Source: Aliivibrio fischeri ATCC 7744 = JCM 18803 = DSM 507
GTDB taxonomy: Bacteria; Pseudomonadota; Gammaproteobacteria; Enterobacterales; Vibrionaceae
Direction: 5' to 3'
Assembly (NCBI RefSeq): GCF_023983475.1
Contig: NZ_CP092712.1
Coordinates: 1,116,001 to 1,180,000, forward strand
Length of the DNA stretch: 64,000 nt
Part shown: positions 31,729-42,068 of the stretch, in pieces
How the letters are laid out: the number at the start of each line of letters is the position of its first letter
Numbering within the stretch: the stretch's first letter is position 1
The notes under the pieces: model-generated
The model's database searches: none
What the model was told of the DNA's origin: nothing
Seen by the model: the letters and a program-made list of their open reading frames with translations, nothing else
Translations under genes and position numbers: made by a program

Positions 31729-32043
31729 AAGTCACTCATTTTTTGCTATATAAAAGAGGGATTCTAAGCTCAAAAAATGAAAATCACAACGAATGCGGCA
31801 TATCAATTTAAAATAATAGGTTACTTGTATTCACTTTTTCTTACCAAAGTTATTGAAAGATAAGCAGAGTCACAAAAAAGCATTTTATTGTGAGCAGGTG
31901 CAAGATATTAAACTAAGCTTTTGAGCTTAAACTCAGTAAATGCTAATAGATGCGCACTGTTATGGATTTGCTAGTTGAATAATCACATTTGATTAACAAC
32001 TGTCCAAAGCGCGACCATTCAGCACTGTTTGTAAAAAAAGTGG

Positions 32044-32072
32044 TTGACGTGATGCCATACACCCTCAATAGT
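32044..32072 (+). promoter_or_regulatory. Candidate topA promoter in the 434-base yciN-topA gap
   Basis: TTGACG (32044-32049), 17 bases, then AATAGT (32067-32072) is a fair sigma-70 match about 90 bases before topA. The gap 31729-32162 holds no credible gene. It also has TCACAA and TTGTGA in inverted order around 31870-31893 and a small TAAGCT/AGCTTA repeat at 31914-31929. topA usually has several supercoiling-sensitive promoters, so others may be present. Confidence 0.35.
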
Positions 32073-32162
32073 AATATATAGATAAACATTAGATTTTAAC
32101 TGTGGATTAATCGAAAATCGGCAGTTAGGTAAATTTCAACACGAGGACGTTAGTGAGACATT

Positions 32163-34793
32163 ATGGGTAAATCTCTAGTTATCGTGGAGTCACCAGCCAA
32201 AGCGAAAACCATTAATAAATACCTTGGCAAAGACTTCATAGTAAAATCCAGTGTAGGTCACGTACGTGATTTACCTATGGGTTCGACAAGCACTGGTAAA
32301 AAGGCAGCAGCGTCGACCAAAGGGTTAAGTGTTGAAGAAAAAGCACGAATTAAAAAAGAAAGAGATAAAAAGAACCTAATTAATAAAATGGGTATTGACC
32401 CATATAATGATTGGGCAGCTAACTACCAAATCCTTCCGGGTAAAGAAAAAGTAGTAGCAGAATTACAAAAATTAGCAGAAAGCGCAGATACCGTTTATCT
32501 CGCAACCGATTTGGACCGTGAAGGGGAAGCTATTGCGTGGCACCTTCGCGAGATCATCGGTGGTGATGATTCACGCTTCAAGCGAGTGGTTTTTAACGAA
32601 ATCACCAAAAATGCGATTCAACAGGCATTCGAAACTCCAGGTGAACTAAGTATGCCTGGCGTAAATGCACAACAAGCACGTCGTTTCTTAGACCGTGTTG
32701 TTGGCTTTATGGCATCTCCGTTATTGTGGAAGAAAGTGGCTCGTGGTTTATCTGCTGGTCGTGTGCAATCGGTAGCAGTGAAAGTATTGGTAGAGCGTGA
32801 GCGTGAAATCAATGCCTTTATTCCTGAAGAATTTTGGGATATTCACGCAGACACATTAACAGCAGATAAAGAAAACTTCCGTCTGCAAGTAGCACAACGT
32901 AATGGTTCAGCATTCAAACCGCTTAATCAAGCAGATACCGAAGCGGCTGTAAGCATTCTTCAAAATGCAGAATACGAAGTGTGTAAACGTGAAGATCGCC
33001 CAACGAAAAGTAAGCCATCAGCACCATTTATTACATCAACACTGCAACAGGCGGCAAGTACTCGTCTAGGTTACGGTGTTAAAAAGACCATGATGTTAGC
33101 TCAGCGCCTCTATGAGGGCGGTTACATCACTTATATGCGTACTGACTCAACTAACTTAAGTAAAGAAGCTGTAGAGGCGTTACGTGAGTTTATTGGTTCT
33201 GAGTATGGCGATAGCTATTTACCATCAGCCCCTATTGTTTATGGTAGCAAAGAAGGAGCTCAAGAAGCCCACGAAGCGATTCGTCCTTCAAGCGTAGAAG
33301 TAAAAGCTGACGACCTACAAGGTATGGAAGCTGATGCGCATAAACTTTACAACTTAATTTGGAATCAATTCGTAGCCTGTCAAATGACACCTGCACAATA
33401 TGATTCAACAACATTGAGCGTAAAAGCAGACGAATTCACACTAAAAGCCAAAGGACGTATCCTGAAGTTTGACGGTTGGACTCGTGTACAGCGCCCGATG
33501 GGTAAAAATGAAGATCAACTGCTTCCTGCTGTGCAACTTGGCGATAAGCTAAAGTTAGAAAAACTGGATCCTAAGCAGCACTTTACTAAGCCACCAGCTC
33601 GTTTCACAGAAGCGGCATTAGTTAAAGAACTTGAGAAAAAAGGCATTGGTCGTCCATCGACTTACGCATCAATTATTTCAACGATTCAAGATCGTGGTTA
33701 TGTTCGTATTGATAGCCGTCGCTTCTACGCTGAAAAAATGGGTGAAATTGTAACGGATCGTCTAAATCAATCATTTGATGATTTAATGGATTATGACTTT
33801 ACTGCTCGTATGGAAGGCAATCTAGATAGAATTGCAGAAGGCGAGAAAGATTGGAAAGATGTACTTAATACGTTCTTCCAAGATTTTACAGCGGATATTG
33901 CAAAAGCAGAGTTGGATGAGTCTGAAGGCGGTATGTCACCAAATAACATCGTTGAGACAGACATTAAATGTCCAACATGTGGTCGCAATATGGGTATCCG
34001 TACTGCATCTACAGGTGTTTTCCTTGGTTGTTCAGGTTATGCATTGCCACCAAAAGAGCGTTGTAAAACAACCATTAACTTAGGAAGTGAAGAGGGCATT
34101 GTCAATGTTCTTGAAGAAGACGTAGAAACTGCAGCATTACGTGCGAAGAAACGTTGTCCTAAGTGTGAAACGGCGATGGACCCTTACCTAATTGACCAAG
34201 AACGTAAGATTCACGTTTGTGGTAATAACCCGAACTGTGAAGGTTATGTGGTTGAAAAGGGTGAATTCCAGCTTAAAGGATACGATGGTCCTGTTGTTGA
34301 ATGTGACAAGTGTGGTTCTGATATGGAACTGAAAAACGGTCGCTTTGGCAAATACATGGACTGTACGAGTGAAACCTGTAAAAACACTCGTAAGATCTTA
34401 AAGAATGGTGAAGTTGCTCCACCAAAAGAAGATCCAGTGCATCTGCCAGAATTAGTATGTGAAAAATCAGATGCTTATTTTGTATTGCGTGATGGTGCGT
34501 CAGGTCTATTCTTAGCTGCGAGCACTTTCCCTAAATCACGTGAAACACGTGCACCATTAGTGGAAGAGTTAGTTCGATTTAAGGATCGTTTGTCGCCTAA
34601 GTTCTTATACTTAACAGAAGCGCCAACACATGACCCTGATGGTAAACCTGCGGTAGTTCGTTTTAGTCGTAAAACAAAAGAGAACTATGTTCGTTCAGAA
34701 GTGGATGGCAAACCAACAGGTTGGACTGGTTTATATATTGATGGAAAGTGGGCTATTACTGATAAGCGTAAGAAGCCAAAAGCTGAAAAATAA
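32163..34793 (+). CDS. topA: DNA topoisomerase I
   Basis: A type IA topoisomerase that relaxes negative supercoils. At 876 aa it matches the E. coli enzyme. The N-terminal TOPRIM domain has [17 protein letters not shown] and the acidic [13 protein letters not shown]. The active-site Tyr is residue 324 in [15 protein letters not shown]. The C-terminal region carries three tetracysteine zinc ribbons (CPTC, CPKC and CDKC pairs, about residues 603-740) and a basic end. It has its own terminator. Confidence 0.97.
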   Translation: MGKSLVIVESPAKAKTINKYLGKDFIVKSSVGHVRDLPMGSTSTGKKAAASTKGLSVEEKARIKKERDKKNLINKMGIDPYNDWAANYQILPGKEKVVAELQKLAESADTVYLATDLDREGEAIAWHLREIIGGDDSRFKRVVFNEITKNAIQQAFETPGELSMPGVNAQQARRFLDRVVGFMASPLLWKKVARGLSAGRVQSVAVKVLVEREREINAFIPEEFWDIHADTLTADKENFRLQVAQRNGSAFKPLNQADTEAAVSILQNAEYEVCKREDRPTKSKPSAPFITSTLQQAASTRLGYGVKKTMMLAQRLYEGGYITYMRTDSTNLSKEAVEALREFIGSEYGDSYLPSAPIVYGSKEGAQEAHEAIRPSSVEVKADDLQGMEADAHKLYNLIWNQFVACQMTPAQYDSTTLSVKADEFTLKAKGRILKFDGWTRVQRPMGKNEDQLLPAVQLGDKLKLEKLDPKQHFTKPPARFTEAALVKELEKKGIGRPSTYASIISTIQDRGYVRIDSRRFYAEKMGEIVTDRLNQSFDDLMDYDFTARMEGNLDRIAEGEKDWKDVLNTFFQDFTADIAKAELDESEGGMSPNNIVETDIKCPTCGRNMGIRTASTGVFLGCSGYALPPKERCKTTINLGSEEGIVNVLEEDVETAALRAKKRCPKCETAMDPYLIDQERKIHVCGNNPNCEGYVVEKGEFQLKGYDGPVVECDKCGSDMELKNGRFGKYMDCTSETCKNTRKILKNGEVAPPKEDPVHLPELVCEKSDAYFVLRDGASGLFLAASTFPKSRETRAPLVEELVRFKDRLSPKFLYLTEAPTHDPDGKPAVVRFSRKTKENYVRSEVDGKPTGWTGLYIDGKWAITDKRKKPKAEK

Positions 34794-34814
34794 TCAATAA
34801 TAAAATATCAAATG

Positions 34815-34846
34815 AAAGAGCTTCAGAAATGCGGCTCTTTTTTTAC
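34815..34846 (+). terminator. Terminator of topA
   Basis: AAAGAGC (34815-34821) pairs with GCTCTTT (34834-34840), then further T. Confidence 0.82.
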
Positions 34847-34982
34847 GTAACATTTGTCACAAATAGTCATATTTTTAATTATTTCAAAATAATCTTTGAT
34901 CTAACACGTTATACCGAATAGCAGTAAAAGTAGATAATCGATGTAATTCAACATTTATTGTTCTATGGAAGTCGGAAACGTT

Positions 34983-36401
34983 ATGCGTCAATACATGAAG
35001 TATTTAATCCCAACAATTATTCCTCTCATCATTTTATTGATGCCATTGTCTGCTTTTCCATTTGAAGGCATGACCATAATCCAACAGCGTGTTATTGCTA
35101 TATTTTTATTAGCAGCACTATGTTGGGTATTTGAACCGATCCCAATTTATGCCACTTCGGTTGTGATCATCGTTTTAGAATTATTAATGGTATCAAATAA
35201 AGGTTTTTTCTTATTTAAGATGAACCAAGATTCACCTCAATTTGGCGAGTTGTTGAATTACAGCGACATCATGGCGACGTTTGCTAGCCCAATCATTATG
35301 CTGTTTTTAGGTGGCTTCTTTCTCGCAATGGCGGCAACGAAATATCGTTTAGACGTTAACTTAGCGCGTGTATTATTAAAGCCGTTTGGCAGTGATCCTA
35401 AATTCGTAATGTTAGGTTTAATGCTGATCACTGGTATTTTCTCAATGTTCATGTCAAATACGGCGACAACGGCGATGATGCTATCTATCTTAACGCCTGT
35501 TATTGCTGTATTTGGTCCTAAAGATCCAGGACGTGTTGCTTTTGCTTTGTGTATTCCTATTGCAGCAAACATTGGTGGTATTGGTACACCAATTGGTACA
35601 CCTCCTAATGCAATCGCACTTAAATATTTAGTTGGCGATAATTTAATTACGTTTGGTGAATGGATGGTCTTTGGTGTGCCATTCGTTATTGTGATGATGG
35701 CGCTAGCATGGTTTTTAATTAACTATTTGTATCCTGCTAAACAAACATCCATGAACTTAAATATTAAAGGTAAATTCTTAAAAACGCCGAAAGCTATTAC
35801 AGTTTATATTACCTTTGCAGGGACGATTTTATTATGGTTGATGGGGTCAAGCCATGGCATGAATTCATACACAGTTGCTTTAATACCTGTTGCTGTATTC
35901 TCTATTACAGGGATCATAAACAAAGAAGATCTCAAGAAGATTTCATGGGATGTGTTATGGCTAGTTTCTGGTGGTATCGCTCTAGGCCTTGCATTAGATA
36001 AAACGGGTTTAGCGAAACTGGTTGTTCATAGCATTCCTTTTGACTCTTATTCTCCTTATGTTGTGTTATTTGGTGCTGCGTTCTTGTGTTTATTAATGGC
36101 AAACTTTATGTCGCACACTGCAACAGCAAACTTATTAATGCCAATTATGGCAGCTCTTGGTACTTCAATGAGCTCGTTAACTCCGCTCGGTGGCGAACTT
36201 ACGCTAATCTTAATTGTAACTTTTGCTGCATCTTTAGGTATGTCTTTGCCAATCAGTACACCACCTAATGCGTTAGCACACGCAACAGGAAATGTAGAAA
36301 GCAGCCAAATGGCGAAAACCGGTGTTATTTTAGGGATTGTCGGGGTTTTATTAAGTTTTGTTATGGTGTGGGTTCTTCATTCAGTAGGTCATATTGGATA
36401 G
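34983..36401 (+). CDS. DASS-family (SLC13) sodium-coupled anion symporter
   Basis: The 472-aa membrane protein has about 11-12 helices and the two pseudo-symmetric substrate loops of the family: NIGGIGTPIGTPPNAIALKY in the first half and LGMSLPISTPPNALAHATGN in the second. Such carriers import di- or tricarboxylates, sulfate or related anions with Na+. The ATG at 34983 has GGAA at better spacing than the in-frame ATG at 34965. The kinase gene starts 3 bases after its stop, so the transporter and the two-component pair form one operon. Confidence 0.85.
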   Translation: MRQYMKYLIPTIIPLIILLMPLSAFPFEGMTIIQQRVIAIFLLAALCWVFEPIPIYATSVVIIVLELLMVSNKGFFLFKMNQDSPQFGELLNYSDIMATFASPIIMLFLGGFFLAMAATKYRLDVNLARVLLKPFGSDPKFVMLGLMLITGIFSMFMSNTATTAMMLSILTPVIAVFGPKDPGRVAFALCIPIAANIGGIGTPIGTPPNAIALKYLVGDNLITFGEWMVFGVPFVIVMMALAWFLINYLYPAKQTSMNLNIKGKFLKTPKAITVYITFAGTILLWLMGSSHGMNSYTVALIPVAVFSITGIINKEDLKKISWDVLWLVSGGIALGLALDKTGLAKLVVHSIPFDSYSPYVVLFGAAFLCLLMANFMSHTATANLLMPIMAALGTSMSSLTPLGGELTLILIVTFAASLGMSLPISTPPNALAHATGNVESSQMAKTGVILGIVGVLLSFVMVWVLHSVGHIG

Positions 36402-36404
36402 TTT

Positions 36405-37745
36405 ATGAATCAAGAAAAATTACAGCGATTAATTGGTGCGTATTTTTCTCAACCTGAGCGTCGGGTAACGCTTCCTGCAGGTGAAACACTACTTGAGCAA
36501 GGAGAAGATAATGATCGTTTGTATTATGTCTGCTCTGGTGAACTTGAAGGGTTTTATCAAGAAGAAAATAGCGAAGCGCAAGTCAAAGTATTCAGTGCAG
36601 GAGAAGGGGCATTCATTGGCGTTCACAGCTTTTTCTCTGAAACATTGATAGCGTCGTCGACGGTCATTACTAAAACAGAAACTGAATTAGGGTGGATTGA
36701 CTCTAAAACAACGGCCATTGATTTGGATAGATATGGTCCTTTAACGGCGCAATTTACTCCAATTATTGTTAATGAGCTTTCACGTCGTCAGCGACGAGCA
36801 ATGCATGAATCTATAGAAAAAGAGAAAGCGTTACAAAAGTTATATACCGCAGAGCAAATGACAACGTTAGGGCAACTTGCCGCAGGTATTGCTCATGAGT
36901 TAAATAATGCTGTTGGGGTATTGAGTAGCAAAACCGAAAGACTCCAAAGTATTATTTTAGAACTACTCGAAGAGATTCATCCCGAAGCGAGCAGTTTTGT
37001 TGACCAAGGTTTAATGTTTGGACAAAACATCAGTTCAGCGGAGGTGAGAAAGCGTGGACGTGAGTTGGAAGTGACTTATGGTATAGAACGAGATACAGCA
37101 AGAGAACTCGCTCGTGCGGTTCCTGAAGGAGAGCTTTCAAAGTATTGGTTAAAAAGCCCAGAGCAAGCGGTGCGGTATTGGAATATAGGACGAGACCTTC
37201 ACGATATGCGTCTTGCTGCAAGACACTCTGTTGGTATTGTTCGTTCAGTGAAACAACTAGGACGCACTGATATTGATACCGATGAAGTCTTAGACGTTAA
37301 CGACAGCATAAATAAAGCTCTTGTGTTATTGCAAAGTGATTTACGACGAGTGTCGGTTCATTTAAGTCCTGCAGCAATGCCTATGGTAAGAGCATCGGCT
37401 ACTGAACTCGTTCAAATTTGGGCAAACATAATTAAGAATGCCAGTGATGCTATGAAGCATACACAGGAGCCGGAAATTGAAATATCAACTCGGGTATCGA
37501 ATCGATTTGTTTTGGTTACGATTGCTAATAATGGCCCAGAGATTGATGAAGCGACAAGAAGAAAAATTTTCAGACCAAACTTTACCACTAAAAAAGGTGG
37601 GCTTTCGTTTGGCTTAGGGCTTGGTTTGGCTATAGTTAAACGAATTATCAGTGGATATGGTGGTTCGATAGCAGTGAAAAGTAACCAAGAGAAAACCATT
37701 TTTAGAATTAAATTACCTGTCGAGGACAGTCATGGAAAAACTTAA
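36405..37745 (+). CDS. Sensor histidine kinase with cyclic-nucleotide-type N-terminal domain
   Basis: The 446-aa soluble protein begins with a CAP/cNMP-binding-like beta barrel (residues 15-115, LPAGETLLEQGEDNDRLYYV), then a coiled segment, HisKA with GIAHELNNAVGVL (His164), and an ATPase domain with NIIKNASDAM, IANNGPEID and LGLGLAIVKRI. Between the phospho-acceptor helix and the second DHp helix an extra segment of roughly 80-90 residues (about 180-270) is present. No membrane helices are seen. The response regulator overlaps its end by 14 bases. The ligand of the N-terminal domain is unknown. Confidence 0.8.
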   Translation: MNQEKLQRLIGAYFSQPERRVTLPAGETLLEQGEDNDRLYYVCSGELEGFYQEENSEAQVKVFSAGEGAFIGVHSFFSETLIASSTVITKTETELGWIDSKTTAIDLDRYGPLTAQFTPIIVNELSRRQRRAMHESIEKEKALQKLYTAEQMTTLGQLAAGIAHELNNAVGVLSSKTERLQSIILELLEEIHPEASSFVDQGLMFGQNISSAEVRKRGRELEVTYGIERDTARELARAVPEGELSKYWLKSPEQAVRYWNIGRDLHDMRLAARHSVGIVRSVKQLGRTDIDTDEVLDVNDSINKALVLLQSDLRRVSVHLSPAAMPMVRASATELVQIWANIIKNASDAMKHTQEPEIEISTRVSNRFVLVTIANNGPEIDEATRRKIFRPNFTTKKGGLSFGLGLGLAIVKRIISGYGGSIAVKSNQEKTIFRIKLPVEDSHGKT

Positions 37746-38205
37746 TCTGATTTGTGTGGACGACCAAAGAGAAGTTCTGAGTGCTGTTTTACAAGATTTG
37801 GCACCACTTAAAACTTGGGTGAATATTGAAGAGTGCGAATCTGCGGATGAAGCATTAGACCTATTAGATGAATTAGATAGTGAAGGTGGCTACATCGCTC
37901 TTGTGATTTCTGACCATGTTATGCCGGGTAAAAATGGTGTTGAGTTATTAACGGATGTATCTCATGACTACCGTTTTTTGAGAACCAAAAAAGTACTATT
38001 AACTGGGCAAGCGACTCATAAAGATACCATTACCGCTATTAATCGAGCTCGTATTGAAAGTTATATTGAAAAACCGTGGAATGCGAGTGAATTGCTGGCA
38101 CTAGCTACAAGGCTTATCACTGAATACATTTTTGATAAAGGGTTGGAATATACGGATTATCAAGAACATTTAGATCAACAAGTTGTACTAGATAGATTAC
38201 GATAG
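37732..38205 (+). CDS. Stand-alone receiver-domain response regulator
   Basis: The 157-aa protein is one receiver domain: acidic pocket in CVDDQRE, phospho-acceptor Asp61 in LVISDHVMPGKNG, the Thr in LLTGQAT and Lys in YIEKPWN. About 30 residues follow (DKGLEYTDYQEHLDQQ) with no DNA-binding or enzymatic domain. The YIEKPW motif is common in RpfG-like and related receivers. It overlaps the kinase gene, so the pair is cognate. Output must go through protein contact or a further phosphotransfer. Confidence 0.82.
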   Translation: MEKLNLICVDDQREVLSAVLQDLAPLKTWVNIEECESADEALDLLDELDSEGGYIALVISDHVMPGKNGVELLTDVSHDYRFLRTKKVLLTGQATHKDTITAINRARIESYIEKPWNASELLALATRLITEYIFDKGLEYTDYQEHLDQQVVLDRLR

Positions 38206-38222
38206 TTAGGTGAGTAAGTAAT

Positions 38223-38258
38223 TTAAGCATCTCACTACAGTGAGTAGGAGATGCTTAA
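38223..38258. terminator. Inverted repeat between convergent genes, possible terminator
   Basis: TTAAGCATCTC (38223-38233) pairs with GAGATGCTTAA (38248-38258). An alternative inner stem CTCACT/AGTGAG exists at 38231-38244. Neither side has a good T run, so termination efficiency is doubtful. Confidence 0.5.
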
Positions 38259-38263
38259 GTCAG

Positions 38264-39259
38264 TTAATTGGTAATGAGTTCATTGCCCGATGTTTCGTCT
38301 TTTAAGAAAGCATCAATATTTCCTAGTGTTGTTGACGCAATATTGTCTAGTGCTTCTTCAGTTAGAAATGCTTGATGTCCCGTAAACAGTACGTTGTGGC
38401 AAGCAGATAAGCGACGGAAAACATCATCTTTAATAATGTCATTTGATTTGTCTTGGAAGAAAAGCTCTTTTTCATGATCGTAAACATCCAAACCAAGTGA
38501 GCCAATCTTTCCTGCTTTTAATGCCTCAATTGCACTGGCTGAATTAAGTAACCCACCACGGCTTGTGTTAATGATCATTACCCCATCTTTCATTTTAGAA
38601 AATGAATCTGTATCTAGAAGATGGGTATTCTCAGGTGTTAATGGACAGTGCAAAGTGATTACATCTGATTGAGAAAATATTTCGTCAAGAGTTGTGTATT
38701 TCACTCCCATATCAATGGCGACTTGGCTTGGGTATGGGTCAAAGCACAATATATTCATTCCCAATCCTTTTAGAATACGCATGGTTGCTAGGCCAATTTT
38801 ACCTGAGCCAATCACCCCAACTGTTTTTCCGAAAAAGTTAAATCCAGTAAGGCCTTCGAGAGAAAAATTTGCATCACGAGTACGTTGATACGCCTTGTGG
38901 AAGCGACGGTTTAAACACATCATCATACCAACGGCATGCTCAGCAATGGCTTCTGGAGAATAGGCTGGAACACGAACCACTTGCATTCCTAATTTCTTAG
39001 CAGCCTCAAGATCCACACGATCAAAACCAGCACATCGCATAGCGATAAGTTTTGTTCCTTGCTTTGCTAGTATTTCTAATACTGGTGCAGATAAGTCGTC
39101 ATTCACAAAAGCACAAACAACATCTGCTCCATTGGCAATAGGAGCTGTGCTTTCAGTTAACTGAAAATTGAAAAACTGACATTCAAACTGATAGTTTTGA
39201 TTGATACTATTGAAAGATGTTTCATCATAAGATTTGGTGCTGAACATTGCGATTTTCAT
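38264..39259 (-). CDS. ldhA: Fermentative D-lactate dehydrogenase
   Basis: The 331-aa protein of the D-2-hydroxyacid dehydrogenase family reduces pyruvate to D-lactate with NADH. The Rossmann motif is GVIGSGKIGLATMRIL, followed by CFDPYPS. The catalytic Arg is in INTSRGGLLN, the Glu in YDHEKELFF and the His in VLFTGHQAFLTEEAL. N-terminal MKIAMFSTKSYDETSF matches LdhA. AAGGAT lies before the ATG. It is transcribed alone. Confidence 0.93.
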   Translation of the reverse strand: MKIAMFSTKSYDETSFNSINQNYQFECQFFNFQLTESTAPIANGADVVCAFVNDDLSAPVLEILAKQGTKLIAMRCAGFDRVDLEAAKKLGMQVVRVPAYSPEAIAEHAVGMMMCLNRRFHKAYQRTRDANFSLEGLTGFNFFGKTVGVIGSGKIGLATMRILKGLGMNILCFDPYPSQVAIDMGVKYTTLDEIFSQSDVITLHCPLTPENTHLLDTDSFSKMKDGVMIINTSRGGLLNSASAIEALKAGKIGSLGLDVYDHEKELFFQDKSNDIIKDDVFRRLSACHNVLFTGHQAFLTEEALDNIASTTLGNIDAFLKDETSGNELITN

Positions 39260-39506
39260 ATAATATCCTTACAAATAAACAGGTTATATTTAATTTCACT
39301 GTTTCCACTCTACCATTTAGAGTTAAGGATTCTCAAGACAGAATGGGATAAAAAAGGTTTTTAATTAAACTTAATATAAAGATACGTATAAACGCTATAA
39401 TTTGTTCAGTACTGGTTTTTATGAGAGTTTAGCGATTGCGTTCTAGTAATTGATAATGTTTATCATTTAGAATCAATGGAAAGATAATGCTTAAGAGGTT
39501 GATATT

Positions 39507-41216
39507 ATGATGCAAAAAGTAACAGAGTGGCTTATGCGAGATCCTGATCCTAAAACTCGTGAAGAGCTTCAGTGTTTGGTTGATAGTCATAATACACAAG
39601 AACTAGAAGAGCGTTTTCATTCACGTTTACAATTTGGTACGGCTGGGCTGCGAGGTAAAGTCGGCGCTGGGCCAAATAGAATGAATCGTTTAGTCATTCA
39701 AGAAACCGCTACTGGGTTGGGACATTACCTTATTGAGCAAGTTAAAGATGCCAAGCAGCGTGGTGTGGTAATTGGCTACGATGGTAGAAATGATTCAAAG
39801 CAGTTTGCACATGATACCGCGAGTGTTTTAACCGCGCTTGGTATTAAGGTATTTTTAACATCAAAAGTGGCAGCAACACCGATCGTTGCTTTTGGTATTA
39901 AACATTTCAATGCGGCTGGTGCTGTGGTTGTTACAGCAAGTCATAACCCACCAGAATACAATGGCTTTAAAGTGTACTGGGAAAATGGGGCGCAGATTAT
40001 TCCACCACATGATTCTGGTATTGCGCAAACTATCGATATTGCAGCAACAAAATCGATTGTAATGATGCCGTTAGATGAAGCCGAAGAAAAAGAGCTACTA
40101 GTTTGGTTAGAAGATGATTACTACCAAATGTATCGAAATACGATGAACAGCAATAAATTGCTTTCTAATCATACCGATCCATCAAGTATTACTATCGCTT
40201 ATACCGCGATGCATGGTGTCGGGGCTGATATGGCAGAAACGCTATTGCGTGACGCTGGTTTTAACCATGTATTTAGTGTGGCAGAGCAAAGAGAACCTGA
40301 TGGTAATTTCCCAACGGTAAACTTCCCAAACCCTGAGGAAGCTGGCGCAATGGACATGGTGGAAGCATTAGCGGCTTCTGTTAATGCTGATATTGCTTGT
40401 GCCAATGACCCTGATGCAGACCGATTTGCACTCGCTGCGAGACAACCTGATGGTGGTTATAAAATGCTAACTGGTGACCAAGTTGGTACTTTATTTGGAC
40501 ATTATTTATTAACGCATACAGAAGCAAGCGGAAAACTGGTCGGCAATACGATAGTTTCATCAACGTTACTTAAAAAAATTGCAGAGTCGATGGGAGCTGA
40601 ATACTTCCAAACATTAACGGGTTTTAAGTGGTTAACGAATGTCGCTATGCAAAAAGAGACGAATGAAAAACAATTTTTATTCGCTTACGAAGAAGCGCTT
40701 GGTTATACCATTGGTAGTCAAGTTTGGGATAAAGATGGTTTATCTGCTTTAGTTGCCTTTGCACAATTAACGGCGGAATTGGCAACACAAGGTAAGTGTG
40801 TATGGGACCAATTAGAAAGCATTTATCGTCAGCACGGCATTCATATTAATGCACAACGAAGTATTGCTCTTAAGCCAGACTCTCCAGCAATAGGTGAACA
40901 CTTGCGTGTAAATCCACCAACACACATTGCAGGTGTGAAGATAAATGTTGTCGAAGATTTAAAAGCATCGTTACGTTACTTATCTGATGGGGCAACTGAA
41001 TCGATCGATTTACCTGCGAGTGATGTACTTATTTATCATCTTGAGAATGGAGCTCGAATTATCGTGCGTCCATCAGGAACAGAGCCTAAGTTGAAGTGTT
41101 ATTACGAAGTAGTGGCAGATATTTCTGAAGATGAGGGTTATTTTGACAAACAAGTGCAAGCTCAAGCCGCGATGGATGATCTTATCGCTGAGCATCAAAA
41201 AAGCTTAACATTTTAA
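39507..41216 (+). CDS. Phosphohexomutase (PGM/PMM superfamily, long form)
   Basis: The 569-aa enzyme interconverts hexose-1- and 6-phosphates. The phosphoserine loop is VTASHNPPEYNGFK, the Mg2+ loop NDPDADRFALA, the sugar-binding YEEALGYTIG and the phosphate-binding RPSGTEPKLKCYYE. The length and the N-terminal QFGTAGLRGKVGAGPNRMN indicate the PGM2/phosphopentomutase-like branch rather than the 546-aa Pgm. Substrate could be glucose, mannose or a pentose phosphate. It has its own terminator. Confidence 0.85.
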   Translation: MMQKVTEWLMRDPDPKTREELQCLVDSHNTQELEERFHSRLQFGTAGLRGKVGAGPNRMNRLVIQETATGLGHYLIEQVKDAKQRGVVIGYDGRNDSKQFAHDTASVLTALGIKVFLTSKVAATPIVAFGIKHFNAAGAVVVTASHNPPEYNGFKVYWENGAQIIPPHDSGIAQTIDIAATKSIVMMPLDEAEEKELLVWLEDDYYQMYRNTMNSNKLLSNHTDPSSITIAYTAMHGVGADMAETLLRDAGFNHVFSVAEQREPDGNFPTVNFPNPEEAGAMDMVEALAASVNADIACANDPDADRFALAARQPDGGYKMLTGDQVGTLFGHYLLTHTEASGKLVGNTIVSSTLLKKIAESMGAEYFQTLTGFKWLTNVAMQKETNEKQFLFAYEEALGYTIGSQVWDKDGLSALVAFAQLTAELATQGKCVWDQLESIYRQHGIHINAQRSIALKPDSPAIGEHLRVNPPTHIAGVKINVVEDLKASLRYLSDGATESIDLPASDVLIYHLENGARIIVRPSGTEPKLKCYYEVVADISEDEGYFDKQVQAQAAMDDLIAEHQKSLTF

Positions 41217-41230
41217 CGTGATATGAAATA

Positions 41231-41265
41231 AAAACGGCGAGGATAGAACCTCGCCGTTTTTTTTT
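41231..41265 (+). terminator. Terminator of the phosphohexomutase gene
   Basis: AAAACGGCGAGG (41231-41242) pairs perfectly with CCTCGCCGTTTT (41249-41260), followed by T. The A-run allows use for the convergent gene too. Confidence 0.92.
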
Positions 41266-41899
41266 ATGCGGTTACAAAAGAACTTAACATCCATACGGCT
41301 AGAATGATGAATATTCCGCCCATAAACTTATGTTGGTACGTTCTAAATTTAACGTTATTAAGTAATGATTTACCAAGAGTTCCAACTAATGCAACAAGCA
41401 GTAAATTAAACAGTAAACCAAGTACATTTAATAATAGGCCAAGAGCGAGCATCTGCTCTCCAGACGTTGCTGTAATGTTTGTTGAAACAAATTGAGGTAA
41501 AAACATTACAAAGAAAACAAGTGCTTTTGGGTTTAATAGGTTACTTACTAATGCTCGTTGATAAAATGTAGTTGCCATTTTAGAGCCATCGGTTAATTCA
41601 GGCGCTTCATCTGCTTCTGCTCGGATGCAATCCCATCCCATTTTTAGTAAGTACATACCACCAAGAAGATGTAATGCCTTTAATGCAAGAGGGCTCATTG
41701 CGATAAGAGCTGATACACCAAGGGCTGCTAATAGCGTCAAAATAATACCTGACGTTGCATTCCCTAAGCTTGCAAATAATCCTACTTTTCGTCCATAGCT
41801 CATGCTTGAACTTGCAATAAGTAGCATATCCGGACCTGGAAGTAATAAGAGGGCAATAACAGCAGTCAAATAAACTGGAAGAATAGTAATATCAATCAT
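41264..41899 (-). CDS. LysE/RhtB-family amino acid exporter
   Basis: The 211-aa protein has about six membrane helices. The family motif LLLPGPDMLLIASSSMSYGRKVG is split over helix 1 (residues 17-39), and LVSNLLNPKALVFFVMFLPQF is the second signature. These exporters move amino acids such as lysine, threonine or homoserine lactone out of the cell. The substrate is not predictable. It stands alone. Confidence 0.85.
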   Translation of the reverse strand: MIDITILPVYLTAVIALLLLPGPDMLLIASSSMSYGRKVGLFASLGNATSGIILTLLAALGVSALIAMSPLALKALHLLGGMYLLKMGWDCIRAEADEAPELTDGSKMATTFYQRALVSNLLNPKALVFFVMFLPQFVSTNITATSGEQMLALGLLLNVLGLLFNLLLVALVGTLGKSLLNNVKFRTYQHKFMGGIFIILAVWMLSSFVTA

Positions 41900-42068
41900 T
41901 ATTTTATTTTGAATTATAAATAAGAGGGCGGATTTTATAGTAGAGTAATCCAGATTTCCATTCTTAAAGATTCAAAATAGAATAAAAAATCAGCACATTA
42001 AATATTATAAATAATATTGTTAATATACGGTTGTGTTATTGATTGTTAATTGTATTTAATTAAAGACG

